In this document: in pieces, positions 44,060 to 55,120 of the stretch
How the letters are laid out: every line of letters starts with the position of its first letter
Position numbering within the stretch: the first letter of the stretch is position 1
Source: Neobacillus sp. Marseille-Q6967
GTDB lineage: Bacteria > Bacillota > Bacilli > Bacillales > Cytobacillaceae
Assembly (NCBI RefSeq): GCF_946151075.1
Contig: NZ_CAMGZB010000001.1
Span: 896,001-960,000 of the forward strand
Length of the DNA: 64,000 bases
Reading direction: 5' to 3'
Notes under the pieces: model-generated
The model's database searches: none
What the model was told of the DNA's origin: nothing
Seen by the model: the letters and a program-made list of their open reading frames with translations, nothing else
Translations under genes and position numbers: made by a program

Positions 44060-44659
44060 CTATTTTATTGCTCTAATAATAAAATATCCTTTGGACTTAT
44101 CAATCGTTTCAACTGTGGAAAATAATTGTTTTAACCTTTCAATTGCAGATGGTGCTCCTTGCTTCTTTTGGATTACAATCCAAAGCTCACCTTGAGAGAT
44201 TAAATGTTCATGGCTTTGTTCAAAAATATCATGAACTGTCTGTTTACCCGCCCGTATAGGAGGATTGGTTAAAATAGCTGAAAAATTTCTTTCTTTTACA
44301 TTTAGCAAACGATCACTTTCATACACTTCAACATTATGAATTTGATTTTGCTGAGCATTCCCCTTTGCTAATTCGAGTGCCCGCTCATTGACATCAACCA
44401 TGTGGACAATACGCTTTGGAAAATCCTTCGCAATAGAAAGTCCGATTGGACCGTACCCGCAGCCTACATCAAGAACTGGACCTTCCACATTTGGCATTTC
44501 AAAAGCTTCTATTAAAAGGCGTGATCCAAAGTCAACTTCTCCTTTTGAAAAAACGCCAGTATCAGTTTTAAAATGAAACAAATGATTACGAAGGGTGTAG
44601 TCCCAATATTTCGGGTCACTTTCAACCTTTTGAGTGCGAGAATAGTAATGTTCAGACAT
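44060..44659 (-). CDS. ybxB: YbxB, RsmC-like class I SAM-dependent methyltransferase
   Basis: 199 residues. SAM-binding motif VLDVGCGYGPIG and the catalytic NPPI motif (ILTNPPIRAGK) of N-methyltransferases acting on a base, as in RsmC, which methylates guanine 1207 of 16S rRNA. Located between rplL and rpoB as in other Bacillus. The substrate is inferred from the family. Confidence 0.93.
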   Translation of the reverse strand: MSEHYYSRTQKVESDPKYWDYTLRNHLFHFKTDTGVFSKGEVDFGSRLLIEAFEMPNVEGPVLDVGCGYGPIGLSIAKDFPKRIVHMVDVNERALELAKGNAQQNQIHNVEVYESDRLLNVKERNFSAILTNPPIRAGKQTVHDIFEQSHEHLISQGELWIVIQKKQGAPSAIERLKQLFSTVETIDKSKGYFIIRAIK

Positions 44660-44725
44660 GTAGCAGTCACCTCCTTGAGGAGTGTTAGTTTTGAGGTAAT
44701 AGAGGAAATAAAAATTTTACAGCGA

Positions 44726-44758
44726 AAAAAAGCCCGCTTATACAGCGAGCTTTTTTAT
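44726..44758 (-). terminator. rplL terminator
   Basis: AAAAAAGCTCGCT-GTATA-AGCGGGCTTTTTTT, 8 bases after the rplL stop. Likely sets the high L7/L12 to RNA polymerase ratio by partial termination. Confidence 0.85.
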
Positions 44759-44765
44759 AGTGTTA

Positions 44766-45128
44766 TTACTTAACTTCAACGTTAGCTCCAACTTCATCAA
44801 GCTTAGCTTTGATTTCTTCAGCTTCTTCTTTAGAAATGCCTTCTTTAAGTGGCTTTGGAGTGTTGTCAACAAGATCTTTTGCTTCTTTAAGACCAAGACC
44901 TGTGATTTCACGTACAACTTTGATAACTTTGATTTTTTGATCGCCAGCGCCAGCTAGGATTACATCAAATTCAGTTTTTTCTTCAACAGCAGCAGCACCA
45001 GCTCCGCCTACCATTGCTACAGGAGCAGCAGCAGTTACGCCGAATTCTTCTTCAATAGCTTTTACTAGATCGTTAAGTTCTAAAACAGTCATATTTTTTA
45101 CTGCTTCAATGATTTGTTCTTTAGTCAT
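44766..45128 (-). CDS. rplL: 50S ribosomal protein L7/L12
   Basis: 120 residues: N-terminal dimer domain, alanine- and glycine-rich hinge ([16 protein letters not shown]), C-terminal factor-binding domain ([20 protein letters not shown]). Forms the flexible stalk on L10. Confidence 0.99.
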   Translation of the reverse strand: MTKEQIIEAVKNMTVLELNDLVKAIEEEFGVTAAAPVAMVGGAGAAAVEEKTEFDVILAGAGDQKIKVIKVVREITGLGLKEAKDLVDNTPKPLKEGISKEEAEEIKAKLDEVGANVEVK

Positions 45129-45187
45129 GATTAATTTTCCTCCTTAGTTTTCGTTCAATTAATTTATTCATTACTCGGCGTATTTAA

Positions 45188-45688
45188 TTACGCGCCTTGT
45201 TCTTCTTTTTGATCTGCAACTGCTTTTGCAGCAAGAGCAAGATTGCGAATTGGAGCTTGTAGTACGCTGAGTAGCATAGAAAGCAAGCCTTCGCGTGATG
45301 GAAGTTCAGCAAGAGCTTTAACCTCTTCAACTGTTGCTACGTTACCTTCGATTACACCAGCTTTTAATTCAAGTGCATCGTGCTTTTTAGCAAAGTCGTT
45401 TAAGATTTTTGCAGGTGCTACAACATCATCACTACTGAACGCGATTGCGTTCGGACCAGTTAATGCATCATTTAAACCAGCAAGTTCTACTGCTTCAGCT
45501 GCACGGCGAACCATTGAGTTTTTGTAAACCTTGAATTCGATGCCAGCTTCACGAAGTTGCTTACGAAGTTCAGTTACTTCTGCAACTGTAAGTCCACGGT
45601 AGTCAACAACAACTGTTGATACACTGTTCTTTAACTTTTCAGCGATTTCGTCAACGATTAATTTCTTTTGTTCAATTGCTGTGCTCAT
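45188..45688 (-). CDS. rplJ: 50S ribosomal protein L10
   Basis: 166 residues. Base of the L7/L12 stalk; N-terminal 23S rRNA-binding domain ([20 protein letters not shown]) and C-terminal helix for L12 dimers. Its leader is the L10 autoregulatory RNA. Confidence 0.98.
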   Translation of the reverse strand: MSTAIEQKKLIVDEIAEKLKNSVSTVVVDYRGLTVAEVTELRKQLREAGIEFKVYKNSMVRRAAEAVELAGLNDALTGPNAIAFSSDDVVAPAKILNDFAKKHDALELKAGVIEGNVATVEEVKALAELPSREGLLSMLLSVLQAPIRNLALAAKAVADQKEEQGA

Positions 45689-45734
45689 CTTTACACCTCC
45701 TGTAGATTCTCTACATTTATACCAGGCAAGTAAA

Positions 45735-45860
45735 AGCCTCCATATCTAACGCAGACATGGAGGCACGCATACAATAGCTGATCAATACAGCAAATTCTAT
45801 CGCATTACCTCGGCAGGATGATTAAGCTATAAGCCCCTGCTGTCTACAGTACAAATGTTT
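45735..45860 (-). ncRNA. L10 leader
   Basis: The minus-strand RNA contains the L10 leader core (GACAGCAGGGGCTTATAGC, then TCATCCTGCCGAGG). It is followed by a terminator-like hairpin GCCTCCAT..ATGGAGGCTTTTACTT at about 45731-45765. L10-L12 binds it to repress rplJ-rplL. Confidence 0.85.
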
Positions 45861-45928
45861 ATTATTTCAAACAACAAAATATATTTTATCTAAAATATAT
45901 CAAATTGTCAATTGGTAAAAACCGTATA

Positions 45929-46627
45929 TTATCGAACTGCAACAGAAGAAGGATCAACCTTCACGCCAGGTCCCATAGTTGAAGTAACTGTTACGTTCTT
46001 CATGTAAGTACCTTTTGCAGCTGCAGGCTTAACTTTTAACATAGTTTCGAAAACAGTGTTGAAGTTTTCAACAAGCTTTTCGTTTTCGAAAGATGATTTA
46101 CCGATTGGCACGTGGATGTTTCCAGCTTTGTCAACACGGTATTCAACTTTACCAGCTTTGATTTCGTTAATTGCTCTTGTTACATCAAATGTAACAGTAC
46201 CAGTTTTAGGGTTTGGCATTAAACCTTTAGGTCCTAATACACGACCAAGTTTACCAACTTCACCCATCATGTCAGGAGTTGCTACGATTACATCAAAGTC
46301 AAACCAACCTTGTTGGATTTTGTTGATATATTCTGCGTCACCAACATAATCTGCACCAGCAGCTTCAGCTTCTTTCACTTTTTCACCCTTCGCGAATACT
46401 AAAACGCGTTGAGTTTTACCAGTTCCGTTTGGAAGTACTACCGCTCCACGGATTTGCTGGTCAGCTTTCTTAGGATCAACTCCTAAACGGAAAGCTACTT
46501 CTAGTGTTGCATCAAATTTTGCAAAGTTTGTTTTCTTTGCAAGCTCAATTGCTTCTGCAATTGGGTAAGCTTTTGTACTGTCTACAAGCTTAGCAGCTTC
46601 TACATACTTCTTACCTTTTTTAGCCAT
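45929..46627 (-). CDS. rplA: 50S ribosomal protein L1
   Basis: 232 residues. L1 stalk protein that helps release E-site tRNA; signature [18 protein letters not shown] 46627 is preceded by GAGGAGG. Confidence 0.99.
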   Translation of the reverse strand: MAKKGKKYVEAAKLVDSTKAYPIAEAIELAKKTNFAKFDATLEVAFRLGVDPKKADQQIRGAVVLPNGTGKTQRVLVFAKGEKVKEAEAAGADYVGDAEYINKIQQGWFDFDVIVATPDMMGEVGKLGRVLGPKGLMPNPKTGTVTFDVTRAINEIKAGKVEYRVDKAGNIHVPIGKSSFENEKLVENFNTVFETMLKVKPAAAKGTYMKNVTVTSTMGPGVKVDPSSVAVR

Positions 46628-46669
46628 TTTATTTCCTCCTCGATTGTGGTTTTAACGGAATAACCTTTA

Positions 46670-46735
46670 AGCGGAATAACCTCCCACGAATAAGGGTTGC
46701 GAGTGAAATATCAGCGTCGCAACCCCCTCATTACA
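46670..46735 (-). promoter_or_regulatory. Hairpin in the rplK-rplA gap, candidate L1 binding site
   Basis: GGGTTGCGA (46717-46725) pairs with TCGCAACCC (46694-46702), followed by TTATTCGTGGGAGG and two direct copies of CGGAATAACCT. Position fits L1 translational autoregulation; the exact L1 site was not modelled. Confidence 0.4.
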
Positions 46736-46754
46736 AACAAACAGTTTACATGGA

Positions 46755-47180
46755 TTAGTCTTCGATAACGATACCCATGCTGCGTGCAGTACCTTCAACC
46801 ATGCGCATTGCTGCTTCAACGCTTGCAGCGTTTAGGTCAGGCATTTTCTGTTCCGCAATCTCGCGTACTGTGTTACGCTTAACTGTTGCTACTTTATTAC
46901 GGTTTGGCTGGCCTGAACCAGACTGAATTCCAGCTGCTACTTTCAATAGAACGGCAGCAGGAGGAGTTTTCGTAATAAATGTAAATGAACGGTCTTCGAA
47001 TACCGTGATTTCAACAGGAATGATCAATCCAGCTTGATCTGCTGTACGAGCGTTAAATTCTTTACAGAATCCCATGATGTTAACACCGGCTTGACCTAGT
47101 GCAGGACCAACTGGCGGTGCAGGGTTTGCTTTACCTGCAGGAATTTGTAATTTAACAACTTTAATTACTTTTTTAGCCAC
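46755..47180 (-). CDS. rplK: 50S ribosomal protein L11
   Basis: 141 residues. Start GTG 47180 with GGAGGTG upstream; the longer frame to 47237 is not conserved. N-terminal proline switch ([19 protein letters not shown]) and rRNA-binding C domain. Needed for the stringent response. Confidence 0.98.
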   Translation of the reverse strand: MAKKVIKVVKLQIPAGKANPAPPVGPALGQAGVNIMGFCKEFNARTADQAGLIIPVEITVFEDRSFTFITKTPPAAVLLKVAAGIQSGSGQPNRNKVATVKRNTVREIAEQKMPDLNAASVEAAMRMVEGTARSMGIVIED

Positions 47181-47381
47181 GAGACACACCTCCTTAAAGT
47201 CCGTGATGTGGTAATAGGGGTTTACCCTCCCACTCAACGTAAGTCTTTATATAAACATAAAGAACTAACAAAAGTCTTGTCTCATCAAGAGACATACTGA
47301 CCTATGAAATATTACCACTTTTTAAAATTGATTTCAAGTTTTTTTACAATATCAGTTTATTTTTCTTTTAGAATCATATCA

Positions 47382-47915
47382 TTATAATTTTTCTATTTGA
47401 GTAAATTCCAGTTCTACCGGAGTGTCACGGCCAAACATATTTACAAGAACTTTAAGTTTAGACTTCTCCTTATCCATCTCTTCAACCGTACCGGTAAAGT
47501 TTGTAAATGGACCTTCTTTTACCCGAACGGTCTCGCCTAGCTCATAATCCACGTCGATACGTTGTTCATCTACGCCCATACGTTTTAATAGACCAGTAAC
47601 TTCTTCAGGCAGTAAAGGTGTCGGCTTAGAACCTGATCCAGCTGAACCAACGAAGCCCGTTACACCTGGAGTGTTCCGAACAACATACCAAGAATCGTCT
47701 GTCATTACTAATTCAACAAGGACATAACCTGGGAATACTTTACGCTTAACAACTTTTTTCTTACCATTTTTAATTTCAGTTTCTTCTTCTTCAGGCACAA
47801 CTACACGGAAAATCTTATCTGACATCCCCATCGATTCAACACGCTTTTCTAAGTTGGCCTTTACTTTATTTTCATAACCCGAGTAAGTATGTACAACATA
47901 CCAGTTCTTTTCCAT
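47382..47915 (-). CDS. nusG: Transcription termination/antitermination factor NusG
   Basis: 177 residues: NGN domain ([19 protein letters not shown]) and C-terminal KOW domain ([19 protein letters not shown]). Couples RNA polymerase with ribosomes and modulates pausing. Separated from secE by a terminator-like hairpin. The 200 bases between it and rplK contain only small hairpins. Confidence 0.98.
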   Translation of the reverse strand: MEKNWYVVHTYSGYENKVKANLEKRVESMGMSDKIFRVVVPEEEETEIKNGKKKVVKRKVFPGYVLVELVMTDDSWYVVRNTPGVTGFVGSAGSGSKPTPLLPEEVTGLLKRMGVDEQRIDVDYELGETVRVKEGPFTNFTGTVEEMDKEKSKLKVLVNMFGRDTPVELEFTQIEKL

Positions 47916-48013
47916 TCAAGAGGACTAAAACGTCCGTCCCTCCCCATAATATAAATTCAACAACTAAAATCATTTTCCAAGCTAAATACAATTGCTTACA
48001 TTTTTTCAGACAA

Positions 48014-48041
48014 ATGAAAAAACCCGTTAAACGGGCTTTAC
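48014..48041 (-). terminator. Terminator-like hairpin between secE and nusG
   Basis: GCCCGTTTAACGGGTTTTTTC, 50 bases after the secE stop. Confidence 0.75.
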
Positions 48042-48089
48042 ATAAAAATTTCCTGTATTATTCACCATTATACCATGAAGTAACGATTA

Positions 48090-48272
48090 TTATTCAAGAA
48101 TAAGACGAATCAATTTTGAGATCCCTAAGTCTACTACGGCAAAAAATACGGCAAAAAAGGCAACTGTAGATAAAACGGTTATCGTATAGCGTGTTAATTC
48201 CTTACGCTTTGGCCAGCTTACCTTTCTCATTTCACGGAAAACATCACTGAAGAATTTCTTTAAGCGCTGCAT
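48090..48272 (-). CDS. secE: Protein translocase subunit SecE
   Basis: 60 residues, one C-terminal membrane segment preceded by the conserved amphipathic helix (EMRKVSWPKRKEL). Partner of SecY. Start ATG 48272 with TTGGAGG 8 bases upstream. Confidence 0.97.
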   Translation of the reverse strand: MQRLKKFFSDVFREMRKVSWPKRKELTRYTITVLSTVAFFAVFFAVVDLGISKLIRLILE

Positions 48273-48319
48273 CTGAGTAACCTCCAACTATCGAATAACA
48301 TTGCTAGTTTCACTGGATA

Positions 48320-48466
48320 TTATTTTGTTTCTTTGTGGATCATATGGGAATTGCAGGTTTTGCAAAATTTCTTTATTTCCAATCGTTCTGTTTGGGTTCG
48401 ATTGCCGGCTGTTGTATAGTTTCGAGATCCGCACTCACTACATGCCAAAATTATTTTCTTACTCAT
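48320..48466 (-). CDS. rpmG: 50S ribosomal protein L33, zinc-binding form
   Basis: 48 residues (begins [17 protein letters not shown]). Zinc ligands in the pairs CSEC and CKTC (C9, C12, C35, C38), the C+ type. Sits between sigH and secE as in B. subtilis (rpmGB). Too short for routine ORF listing but clearly real. Confidence 0.95.
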   Translation of the reverse strand: MSKKIILACSECGSRNYTTAGNRTQTERLEIKKFCKTCNSHMIHKETK

Positions 48467-48576
48467 TATTCGACACCTTCAATTGTCCATCTTTATATCC
48501 ATAAAAATGTAACATGACCCCTAATTATTGTCAACCGTCCTTGATAGCGGATTCATTCAAATGACACAATTTCACC

Positions 48577-49227
48577 TTACAAACTAAATTCCCGTATCTC
48601 CAAATATCTCTCCAGTTTTCTTTTCACACGCTGCAAGGCATTGTCTATTGATTTAACGTGTCGGTTTAACTCCTCAGAAATCTCTTGATAGGATTGGCCA
48701 TCCAAATACAATGCCAAAACTTTCCGTTCTAAATCACTTAATAACTCGGTCATTTTAACTTCAATATGATCATATTCTTCTTGATTAATAATCAATTCTT
48801 CCGGGTCAAGTACCTTTGCCCCTGATAAAACATCCATCAGCGTCCGGTCTGATTCTTCGTCATAAATCGGCTTGTCCAATGAAACGTAAGAATTTAATGG
48901 GATATGCTTTTGTCTTGTAGCTGTCTTAATAGCAGTTATAATCTGACGGGTTATGCAAAGTTCCGCAAATGCCTTAAATGAAGTGAGCTTGTCCTCTCGG
49001 AAGTCTCGAATCGCTTTATAAAGCCCAATCATTCCCTCTTGGACAATATCTTCTTTATCGGCCCCAATTAAAAAGTAGGATCTTGCTTTTGCACGTACAA
49101 AATTACGATATTTGTGAATCAAATAATCCAGCGCTTCGCTGTTACCATGATGTACTAAGTCAACGATTTCTTCATCTTCCATAGGCAAAAAATGTTCGTT
49201 GTTCTTTAATCCAAATTCCGCACTCAC
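48577..49227 (-). CDS. sigH: RNA polymerase sigma-H factor
   Basis: 216 residues. Controls the stationary-phase to sporulation transition. Region 2 (IVQEGMIGLYKAIRDFREDK) and region 4 with its HTH (QSYQEISEELNRHVKSIDNA) are intact and nearly identical to B. subtilis. Start GTG 49227 with GGAGGGGG 7 bases upstream. Its own promoter follows rae1. Confidence 0.97.
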   Translation of the reverse strand: MSAEFGLKNNEHFLPMEDEEIVDLVHHGNSEALDYLIHKYRNFVRAKARSYFLIGADKEDIVQEGMIGLYKAIRDFREDKLTSFKAFAELCITRQIITAIKTATRQKHIPLNSYVSLDKPIYDEESDRTLMDVLSGAKVLDPEELIINQEEYDHIEVKMTELLSDLERKVLALYLDGQSYQEISEELNRHVKSIDNALQRVKRKLERYLEIREFSL

Positions 49228-49264
49228 ATAGATCCCCCTCCACCGAACAAGCATAGATAATTTT

Positions 49265-49294
49265 ATTATATATTAGGAATTTTTGGAACGTCAA
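49265..49294 (-). promoter_or_regulatory. Predicted sigma-A promoter of sigH
   Basis: TTGACG and TATAAT with an 18-base spacer, 38 bases before the sigH start. In B. subtilis this promoter is repressed by AbrB. Confidence 0.75.
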
Positions 49295-49297
49295 CGC

Positions 49298-49807
49298 TTA
49301 CTTTTCCCCTCTGCGCCATTTTTCAAAAATTTCTGCCAGTTCGTCACTGATTTGGATTTTGGAGGCTGGACGTTTTTCTTGGATTGTTTTTACCTTTTTC
49401 TCGATTCCTTTCTCGATAGAAGACATTTCAATGAGCAGTTCACGCGCAGACTTTCTTAACGCCCCTTGTCCAAAAATAGCCCATTGCTCTGTGTAGTCAG
49501 ATGTAGCAACATGAATTTGGGTTTTTCGGTTACTCAAACTAATCGCCATCTTTTCAATCCGTTCATCTGCTGTTTCATTTTCTTTCGTAAAAATTACTTC
49601 TACTTTATAGTTTTTATATTTTTTCTCAGTGCCTTTTACATAGTGGGCATCAAACACAACAATCACTCGGTATCCCGAATACGCCTGATATTCTGCCATT
49701 TTTTCCACTAACAGATCCCGTGCTGCAGGTAAATCACTGTCTTTTAATGCCCTCAGTTCCGGCCAAGCTCCAATGATGTTATAACCGTCGACAAGCAGTA
49801 TATCCAT
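49298..49807 (-). CDS. rae1: Ribosome-dependent mRNA endonuclease Rae1 (YacP)
   Basis: 169 residues, NYN/PIN fold (MDILLVDGYNIIGAW, ENETADERIEKMA, SDYTEQWAIFGQGA). B. subtilis Rae1 enters the ribosomal A site and cleaves certain mRNAs. Start ATG 49807, the second of two adjacent ATGs, 6 bases from GAGGG; the first overlaps the rlmB stop. Confidence 0.93.
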   Translation of the reverse strand: MDILLVDGYNIIGAWPELRALKDSDLPAARDLLVEKMAEYQAYSGYRVIVVFDAHYVKGTEKKYKNYKVEVIFTKENETADERIEKMAISLSNRKTQIHVATSDYTEQWAIFGQGALRKSARELLIEMSSIEKGIEKKVKTIQEKRPASKIQISDELAEIFEKWRRGEK

Positions 49808-49809
49808 CA

Positions 49810-50553
49810 TTATCCCTCAAGCGGGTGTCTTTTACGGTAGACCTCATACATTAACAATGCGGCTGCAACAGAAGCATTCAATGATGTAACCTTCCCAGCC
49901 ATCGGCAGATTGATAAGAAAATCACATTTATCTCTAATAAGCCGCCCCATGCCTTTTCCTTCGCTGCCAATCACAAGGCCAAGCGGCATTGTCCCATCCA
50001 TTTGACGATAATCCTGCTTCCCTTTTGCATCTGTTCCGGCAATCCACACTCCGCGTTCCTTTAGTTCATCAATGGTTCGCGCCATATTAGTAACCCGGAC
50101 AACTGGAATATATTCGATAGCACCGGTTGAGGCTTTTGCAACTGTTGCGGTTAAACCAACGGCTCTGCGTTTCGGAATAATAATTCCGTGGGCACCAACG
50201 GCATCAGCCGTCCTCATAATAGACCCAAGGTTGTGGGGGTCCTCTATTTCATCAAGTAAAAGTAAGAAAGGAGGTTCATTTTTCTTTTCTGCTGCTGCAA
50301 ACAAATCATCGATTTCTGCATATTGATACGCAGCAACATAAGCTAGAACTCCTTGATGATTTTCATCAGATATTTGATCAATCTTTTTCTTCGGAACAAA
50401 TTGAACAAGTACGTTGGCTTCCTTTGCCAAATGAATCAACTGCTGCATTTGCCCGCGCTGGGAGCCTTCAGCAATCAAAATCTTATTAATATCCCTTTCT
50501 GATTTAAGGGCTTCGATGACTGGATTTTTTCCAATTATGTATTCTTGGTTCAT
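49810..50553 (-). CDS. rlmB: 23S rRNA (guanosine-2'-O)-methyltransferase RlmB
   Basis: 247 residues, SPOUT methyltransferase. N-terminal RNA-binding domain and C-terminal trefoil knot ([32 protein letters not shown], then [15 protein letters not shown]). Overlaps mrnC by 4 bases. Confidence 0.95.
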   Translation of the reverse strand: MNQEYIIGKNPVIEALKSERDINKILIAEGSQRGQMQQLIHLAKEANVLVQFVPKKKIDQISDENHQGVLAYVAAYQYAEIDDLFAAAEKKNEPPFLLLLDEIEDPHNLGSIMRTADAVGAHGIIIPKRRAVGLTATVAKASTGAIEYIPVVRVTNMARTIDELKERGVWIAGTDAKGKQDYRQMDGTMPLGLVIGSEGKGMGRLIRDKCDFLINLPMAGKVTSLNASVAAALLMYEVYRKRHPLEG

Positions 50554-50975
50554 TGAACAGTTCCTCCTTTCCTTTCTTCAACCATTGAAAATGCCTTTAC
50601 AATTAGCTCTTCTAATCGTACCTGATTGGCTTTCAGGTATAGATATCCCATTAACGCTTCAAATGCCGTGCTGTACCTGTATGTTTGTACATCTGTATTT
50701 TTTGGAACGGTTCCTGATTTGGCATTACGCCCGCGCATCACAACTGCCAGCTCCTCTTCCGTCAGACATTGTTCGTCCATCATTCGAAAAAGGACCTGAC
50801 ACTGTGCTTTGGCAGATACATACCTTGTACCCTCGCGGTGGAGTTGGTGTGGTTTTACTTTGCCGCTTTGCAGGAGATGACGCCTGACATAAACCTCATA
50901 TATGGCGTCACCCATGTAGGCAAGTGCCAGGCTATTCAATTGTTTTGCATCAATACTTTCTTGATAATCAAGCAT
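50550..50975 (-). CDS. mrnC: Mini-ribonuclease III MrnC
   Basis: 141 residues, RNase III catalytic domain without the dsRNA-binding domain ([19 protein letters not shown]). Matures the 5' and 3' ends of 23S rRNA in B. subtilis. Three bases after cysS. Confidence 0.95.
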   Translation of the reverse strand: MLDYQESIDAKQLNSLALAYMGDAIYEVYVRRHLLQSGKVKPHQLHREGTRYVSAKAQCQVLFRMMDEQCLTEEELAVVMRGRNAKSGTVPKNTDVQTYRYSTAFEALMGYLYLKANQVRLEELIVKAFSMVEERKGGTVQ

Positions 50976-50978
50976 GAA

Positions 50979-52376
50979 TTAGCCTCTTTTCCATCTAGTT
51001 CCCTGCGGAGTATCTTCTAAAATAATATTCATATCTTTTAATTGGTCTCTTATTTGGTCGGATAATTGGAAGTTACGGTCTTTTCGGGCCTGATTCCGCT
51101 TTTCAATTAATGCATCAATTTCTTCATCCAATAATTCTTCTTTTTCAAACGTTAAACCTAGTACTTGGAACAGATCTTCAAATTGTTTTGTAAATTGATC
51201 AATAACCCCGACAGATGTATTTTTTTCTAATAAGTAATAATTCGCTAATTTCGATAGCTCAAATAAAACGGATATTGCCTTAGCTGTATTAAAATCATCG
51301 TCCATTGCAGTAATGAACTCTTCATGAAGGGCAGAGATTTTATCCAGCCATTCCTGGTTGTTATCGGTTAAATCGGTGCTGGCTTCTTTTCGATGCTGTA
51401 AATTTTGATAAGAAGTAGTAATCCGCTCAAATGCCGCCTTCGTACTTTCAAGCAGCTCTTCACTATAGTTTATAGGATTTCGATAATGAACTGACAGCAT
51501 GAAAAATCTCAATACTTGTGGGTTATGCTTTTTAATAATGTCATGAACTAAGACGAAGTTCCCTAATGATTTAGACATTTTCTCATTGTCAATGTTGATA
51601 TATCCGTTATGCATCCAATAACGTGAGAAGGTTTTACCAGAAAGCGCCTCCGACTGAGCAATTTCATTTTCATGGTGCGGGAATGTTAAGTCCTGGCCGC
51701 CAGCATGAATGTCAATCGTTTCACCTAGATACTTTTTCGCCATCGCGGAGCACTCGATATGCCAGCCCGGCCGACCGATTCCCCATGGACTTTCCCAATA
51801 GATTTCTCCTTCTTTTGCCGCTTTCCACAAAGCAAAATCAAGGTCGTCTTGTTTCTTTTCCCCAACTTCAATTCTTGCTCCTACCTGTAAGTCATCGATT
51901 GATTGATGGGAGAGCTTTCCGTATTCATCAAATTTTCTTGTCCGGAAATATACATCCCCTTCAGATTCATAGGCATATCCTTTTTCAATGAGCTTCGCAA
52001 TAAACTCAATGATGATGTCCATACTTTCCATTACCCGTGGATGGATATCTGCTTTTTTGCAGCCAAGGGCTGACACATCTTCAAAATAGGCATTAATGAA
52101 ACGGTCTGCTATTGTTGGTACATCCTCACCCAGTTGGTTTGCCGCACGGATTAATTTGTCATCTACATCAGTGAAGTTGGAAACATATTGGACATCGTAG
52201 CCGCGATACTCTAAATAACGGCGGACTGTGTCAAATACAATCGCAGGACGGGCATTCCCAATATGAATATAATTATAGACAGTTGGACCGCAAACATACA
52301 TTTTTACCTTTCCTTCTTCAAGAGGGAAAAATTCTTCTTTCTTACGTGTCAATGTGTTATACAGTTGTATGGTCAT
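50979..52376 (-). CDS. cysS: Cysteinyl-tRNA synthetase
   Basis: 465 residues, class I synthetase. HIGH-like [14 protein letters not shown] as KMSKSLGN, zinc cysteine in [10 protein letters not shown] and WHIECSAMA. Overlaps the cysE 3' end by 20 bases. Shares the cysteine T-box transcript. Confidence 0.98.
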   Translation of the reverse strand: MTIQLYNTLTRKKEEFFPLEEGKVKMYVCGPTVYNYIHIGNARPAIVFDTVRRYLEYRGYDVQYVSNFTDVDDKLIRAANQLGEDVPTIADRFINAYFEDVSALGCKKADIHPRVMESMDIIIEFIAKLIEKGYAYESEGDVYFRTRKFDEYGKLSHQSIDDLQVGARIEVGEKKQDDLDFALWKAAKEGEIYWESPWGIGRPGWHIECSAMAKKYLGETIDIHAGGQDLTFPHHENEIAQSEALSGKTFSRYWMHNGYINIDNEKMSKSLGNFVLVHDIIKKHNPQVLRFFMLSVHYRNPINYSEELLESTKAAFERITTSYQNLQHRKEASTDLTDNNQEWLDKISALHEEFITAMDDDFNTAKAISVLFELSKLANYYLLEKNTSVGVIDQFTKQFEDLFQVLGLTFEKEELLDEEIDALIEKRNQARKDRNFQLSDQIRDQLKDMNIILEDTPQGTRWKRG

Positions 52377-53025
52377 TCACTTTAGTCCTTTCCTTCTTTA
52401 ATACTGTTAATTCTTCTCTCATTTGATTTAGTTCAAACTGCATTTCCTTTAACCGATCTGCAATTGGATCTGGCAGATTACAATGGTCAAAGTCTTTATT
52501 AATCCTTTTTCCATCCTGGATAACGATCCTTCCCGGCACACCAACAACTGTTGAATTAGCTGGAACTTCCTTTAACACTACTGAACCTGCTCCAATTTTT
52601 GAATTTTCTCCAACTGTTATCGAACCCAGTACCTTTGCTCCTGTCGCAATTAAAGCATTATCTTTAATGGTTGGGTGGCGTTTACCTTTTTCTTTCCCCG
52701 TTCCACCGAGTGTCACGCCTTGAAATACGGTAACATTATCACCTATTTCACAGGTTTCCCCAATGACCACTCCCATACCATGGTCAATAAAGAATCTCCT
52801 GCCTATTTTTGCACCTGGGTGAATTTCAATACCTGTGAAAAACCGGCTGATTTGCGAAATCGATCTGGCTATAAAGAAGAATTTCCTTTTATAGAATGCA
52901 TGAGCAACCCGGTGTGCCCAAATGGCATGTATCCCCGAGTACGTTAATATCACTTCTAAATAGCTTCTTGCTGCCGGATCTTGTTCAAATACAACCTCAA
53001 TATCCTCCTTCATCCTTTTGAACAT
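52357..53025 (-). CDS. cysE: Serine O-acetyltransferase
   Basis: 222 residues. Left-handed hexapeptide-repeat enzyme making O-acetylserine for cysteine synthesis. Catalytic histidine/aspartate region [20 protein letters not shown] and [10 protein letters not shown] coiled-coil-like charged C terminus follows. First structural gene behind the cysteine T-box. Confidence 0.96.
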   Translation of the reverse strand: MFKRMKEDIEVVFEQDPAARSYLEVILTYSGIHAIWAHRVAHAFYKRKFFFIARSISQISRFFTGIEIHPGAKIGRRFFIDHGMGVVIGETCEIGDNVTVFQGVTLGGTGKEKGKRHPTIKDNALIATGAKVLGSITVGENSKIGAGSVVLKEVPANSTVVGVPGRIVIQDGKRINKDFDHCNLPDPIADRLKEMQFELNQMREELTVLKKERTKVNDHTTV

Positions 53026-53078
53026 TCCAGTTTCCCCCCTACGGAATAATGTTTAATAAAACCCCTTTGTTTTAAAAA

Positions 53079-53362
53079 AAATAAAAACGCCTCTGTCTTT
53101 ACGACAGAGACGCATTGAAAACGTGGTTCCACTCTGATTAGACCGAAAAACTGCTTTTTTAGCAGCTTTAATTGGTCTCACTCTTTCCTGTTAACGGAAG
53201 GTTCCGCTCAAGTCTACTCAGGGACATTCCTTTTCGAAATGAGACTCTGAGGTGCATTTTCAAATAGCAGAGGCTTAAACCACTTTCAGCCGGTGATGGT
53301 TCTCTCTTTAAAGCATCCTATCCTACTTTTCCTCATCAACACTTTTTCATATCCATTTGTTT
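53079..53362 (-). ncRNA. Cysteine T-box riboswitch of cysE-cysS
   Basis: T-box AGTGGAACCACG at about 53121-53134, terminator GCGTCTCTGTC/GACAGAGGCGTTTTTATTTTT at 53079-53113. Stem I has AGTA, the AGAGAGAACC...GAAAGTGGTT distal loop, and specifier TGC (Cys) at 53254-53256 in GAAAATGCACC. The specifier fits the downstream cysE and cysS. Confidence 0.96.
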
Positions 53363-53368
53363 TATCTT

Positions 53369-53397
53369 ACTATATTACATTTTCTCCAAAAAGTTAA
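53369..53397 (-). promoter_or_regulatory. Predicted promoter of the cysteine T-box transcript
   Basis: TTAACT and TATAGT with a 17-base spacer; the -35 box overlaps the gltX stop. Confidence 0.5.
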
Positions 53398-54851
53398 CCA
53401 ATAAGTTTTTGAATTCGCATTTGAACCTTTGATTTTCCTAACAGCTCAATTGCCTGTGGTAAATCTGGTCCATGTGTCTGGCCTGAAACAGCCGCACGAA
53501 TTGGCATAAAGAGGTTTTTCCCTTTTTGCCCGGTAGACTTCTGAACCGCCTTCATTGCAGCTTTAATTTCATCAGCTTTAAATTCTATCAGCTTGTCTAG
53601 TTCCTCTGAGAATGCCTTGAGTACTTCCGGAACCTGTTCACCTGCTAACACTTCTTTCGCTTCCTCTTCATACTCCGCTTCGTCTTTAAAGAACATTTCC
53701 GAAAGCTCAACAATCTCGGCTCCGAAGCTCATTTTTTCCTGCAGAAGACCAACAAGGCCTTTTACCCATTCACGTTGTTCTTCATTCAGATTCTCTGGTA
53801 CGCGGCCTGCCTTGATTAAATGTGGGAGCGCTAGTTCTAACACACGGTCCACTTCAATTTTCTTCATGTATTGGTTGTTCATCCAAGTAAGCTTTTGCTT
53901 ATCGAAAAGTGCTGGAGACTTTGAAAGACGATTCGCATCAAAAATCTCGATGAATTCTTCCTTTGTATAAAGCTCCTCTTCCCCCGCCGGCGACCAGCCA
54001 AGTAAGGTAATAAAGTTAAACAAGGCTTCAGGAAGGTAACCTAATTCCTCATATTGCTCAATAAATTGAATGATGCTTTCATCACGTTTACTTAATTTTT
54101 TCCGGCTTTCGTTGACGATTAACGTCATATGTCCAAATACAGGCGGTTCCCAGCCTAGTGCTTCGTATACCATTAACTGCTTCGGTGTGTTCGAAATATG
54201 GTCATCGCCGCGCAGAACATGAGAAATTTTCATTAAATAGTCATCGACGGTAACAGCAAAGTTATAGGTGGGTGTTCCGTCCTTCTTAATGATAACCCAG
54301 TCGCCCATTCCTTCTGATTCAAAAGAAACCGAACCCTTTACCATATCATCGAATGTATAGGTTTTTCCTTCGGGAACGAGAATCCGAATGCTTGGCTGGC
54401 GGCCCTCTGCCTCTAATTTTGTTCTATCATCAGGGGTTAAATGGCGGCACTTTCCAGTGTAATGAGGAGTTTCTCCCCGCTCTGTCTGTGCTTCCCGCTC
54501 CGCTTCAAGTTCTTCTTCCGTACAGTAGCATTTATAAGCCTGTCCGTTTTCCAGCAGTTGATTGTAATAAGTATGGTACATGTCATTTCTTTCTGATTGG
54601 CGGTAAGGGCCATATTCTCCGCCAACATCTACGCTCTCATCCCAATCCATACCGAGCCATTTTAAATATTTCAGCTGGCTTTCTTCTCCACCGGCAATGT
54701 TTCGTTTTTTATCGGTATCTTCAATTCGGATGATAAATTTTCCGCCTTGATTGCGTGCAAATAAATAATTAAATAAAGCAGTACGGGCATTCCCAATATG
54801 TAAATGTCCAGTTGGACTTGGTGCATACCTTACACGAACTTCGTTTGACAT
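53394..54851 (-). CDS. gltX: Glutamyl-tRNA synthetase
   Basis: 485 residues, class I synthetase. [14 protein letters not shown] and KLSKRD are intact; the discriminating C-terminal helical domain is complete. In Bacilli it usually also charges tRNA-Gln for later amidation. ATG 54851 has TAGGAGG upstream. Confidence 0.98.
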   Translation of the reverse strand: MSNEVRVRYAPSPTGHLHIGNARTALFNYLFARNQGGKFIIRIEDTDKKRNIAGGEESQLKYLKWLGMDWDESVDVGGEYGPYRQSERNDMYHTYYNQLLENGQAYKCYCTEEELEAEREAQTERGETPHYTGKCRHLTPDDRTKLEAEGRQPSIRILVPEGKTYTFDDMVKGSVSFESEGMGDWVIIKKDGTPTYNFAVTVDDYLMKISHVLRGDDHISNTPKQLMVYEALGWEPPVFGHMTLIVNESRKKLSKRDESIIQFIEQYEELGYLPEALFNFITLLGWSPAGEEELYTKEEFIEIFDANRLSKSPALFDKQKLTWMNNQYMKKIEVDRVLELALPHLIKAGRVPENLNEEQREWVKGLVGLLQEKMSFGAEIVELSEMFFKDEAEYEEEAKEVLAGEQVPEVLKAFSEELDKLIEFKADEIKAAMKAVQKSTGQKGKNLFMPIRAAVSGQTHGPDLPQAIELLGKSKVQMRIQKLIG

Positions 54852-54961
54852 AACTATAATGCCTCCTAATAAACCCTATATTTCATCTGATTTATTTTAC
54901 CATTCTGTAATTAAGCTATAAAGACAATTTAGCGCTTTTTTATTGCTCTTTATAATTCGTC

Positions 54962-55095
54962 CGTTGATTTCCTCTCCAGGCGCTTCGCTTTCCGCGGGCG
55001 GTCCGGGGAGCCTCCTCGGCGCTCCAAGCGCCTGCGGGGTCTCCCCTGCCCCGTAGTCCCGCAGGAGTCTTCGCGCCTTCCGCTACAATCAACTT
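54962..55095. repeat. GC-rich nested inverted-repeat element between ispF and gltX
   Basis: About 130 bases of strikingly GC-rich sequence in an AT-rich genome. The ends are GTTGATT and AATCAAC; inside are nested pairs GGCGC/GCGCC, GCGGG/CCCGC, GGGAG/CTCCC and a central GCGCTCCAAGCGC. It would fold into one long hairpin. It matches a dispersed repeat I have seen in many Bacillaceae intergenic regions. It is non-coding, and its function is unknown. Confidence 0.8.
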
Positions 55096-55120
55096 TGCGG
55101 AAAATCAAAAATGAGCTTTA

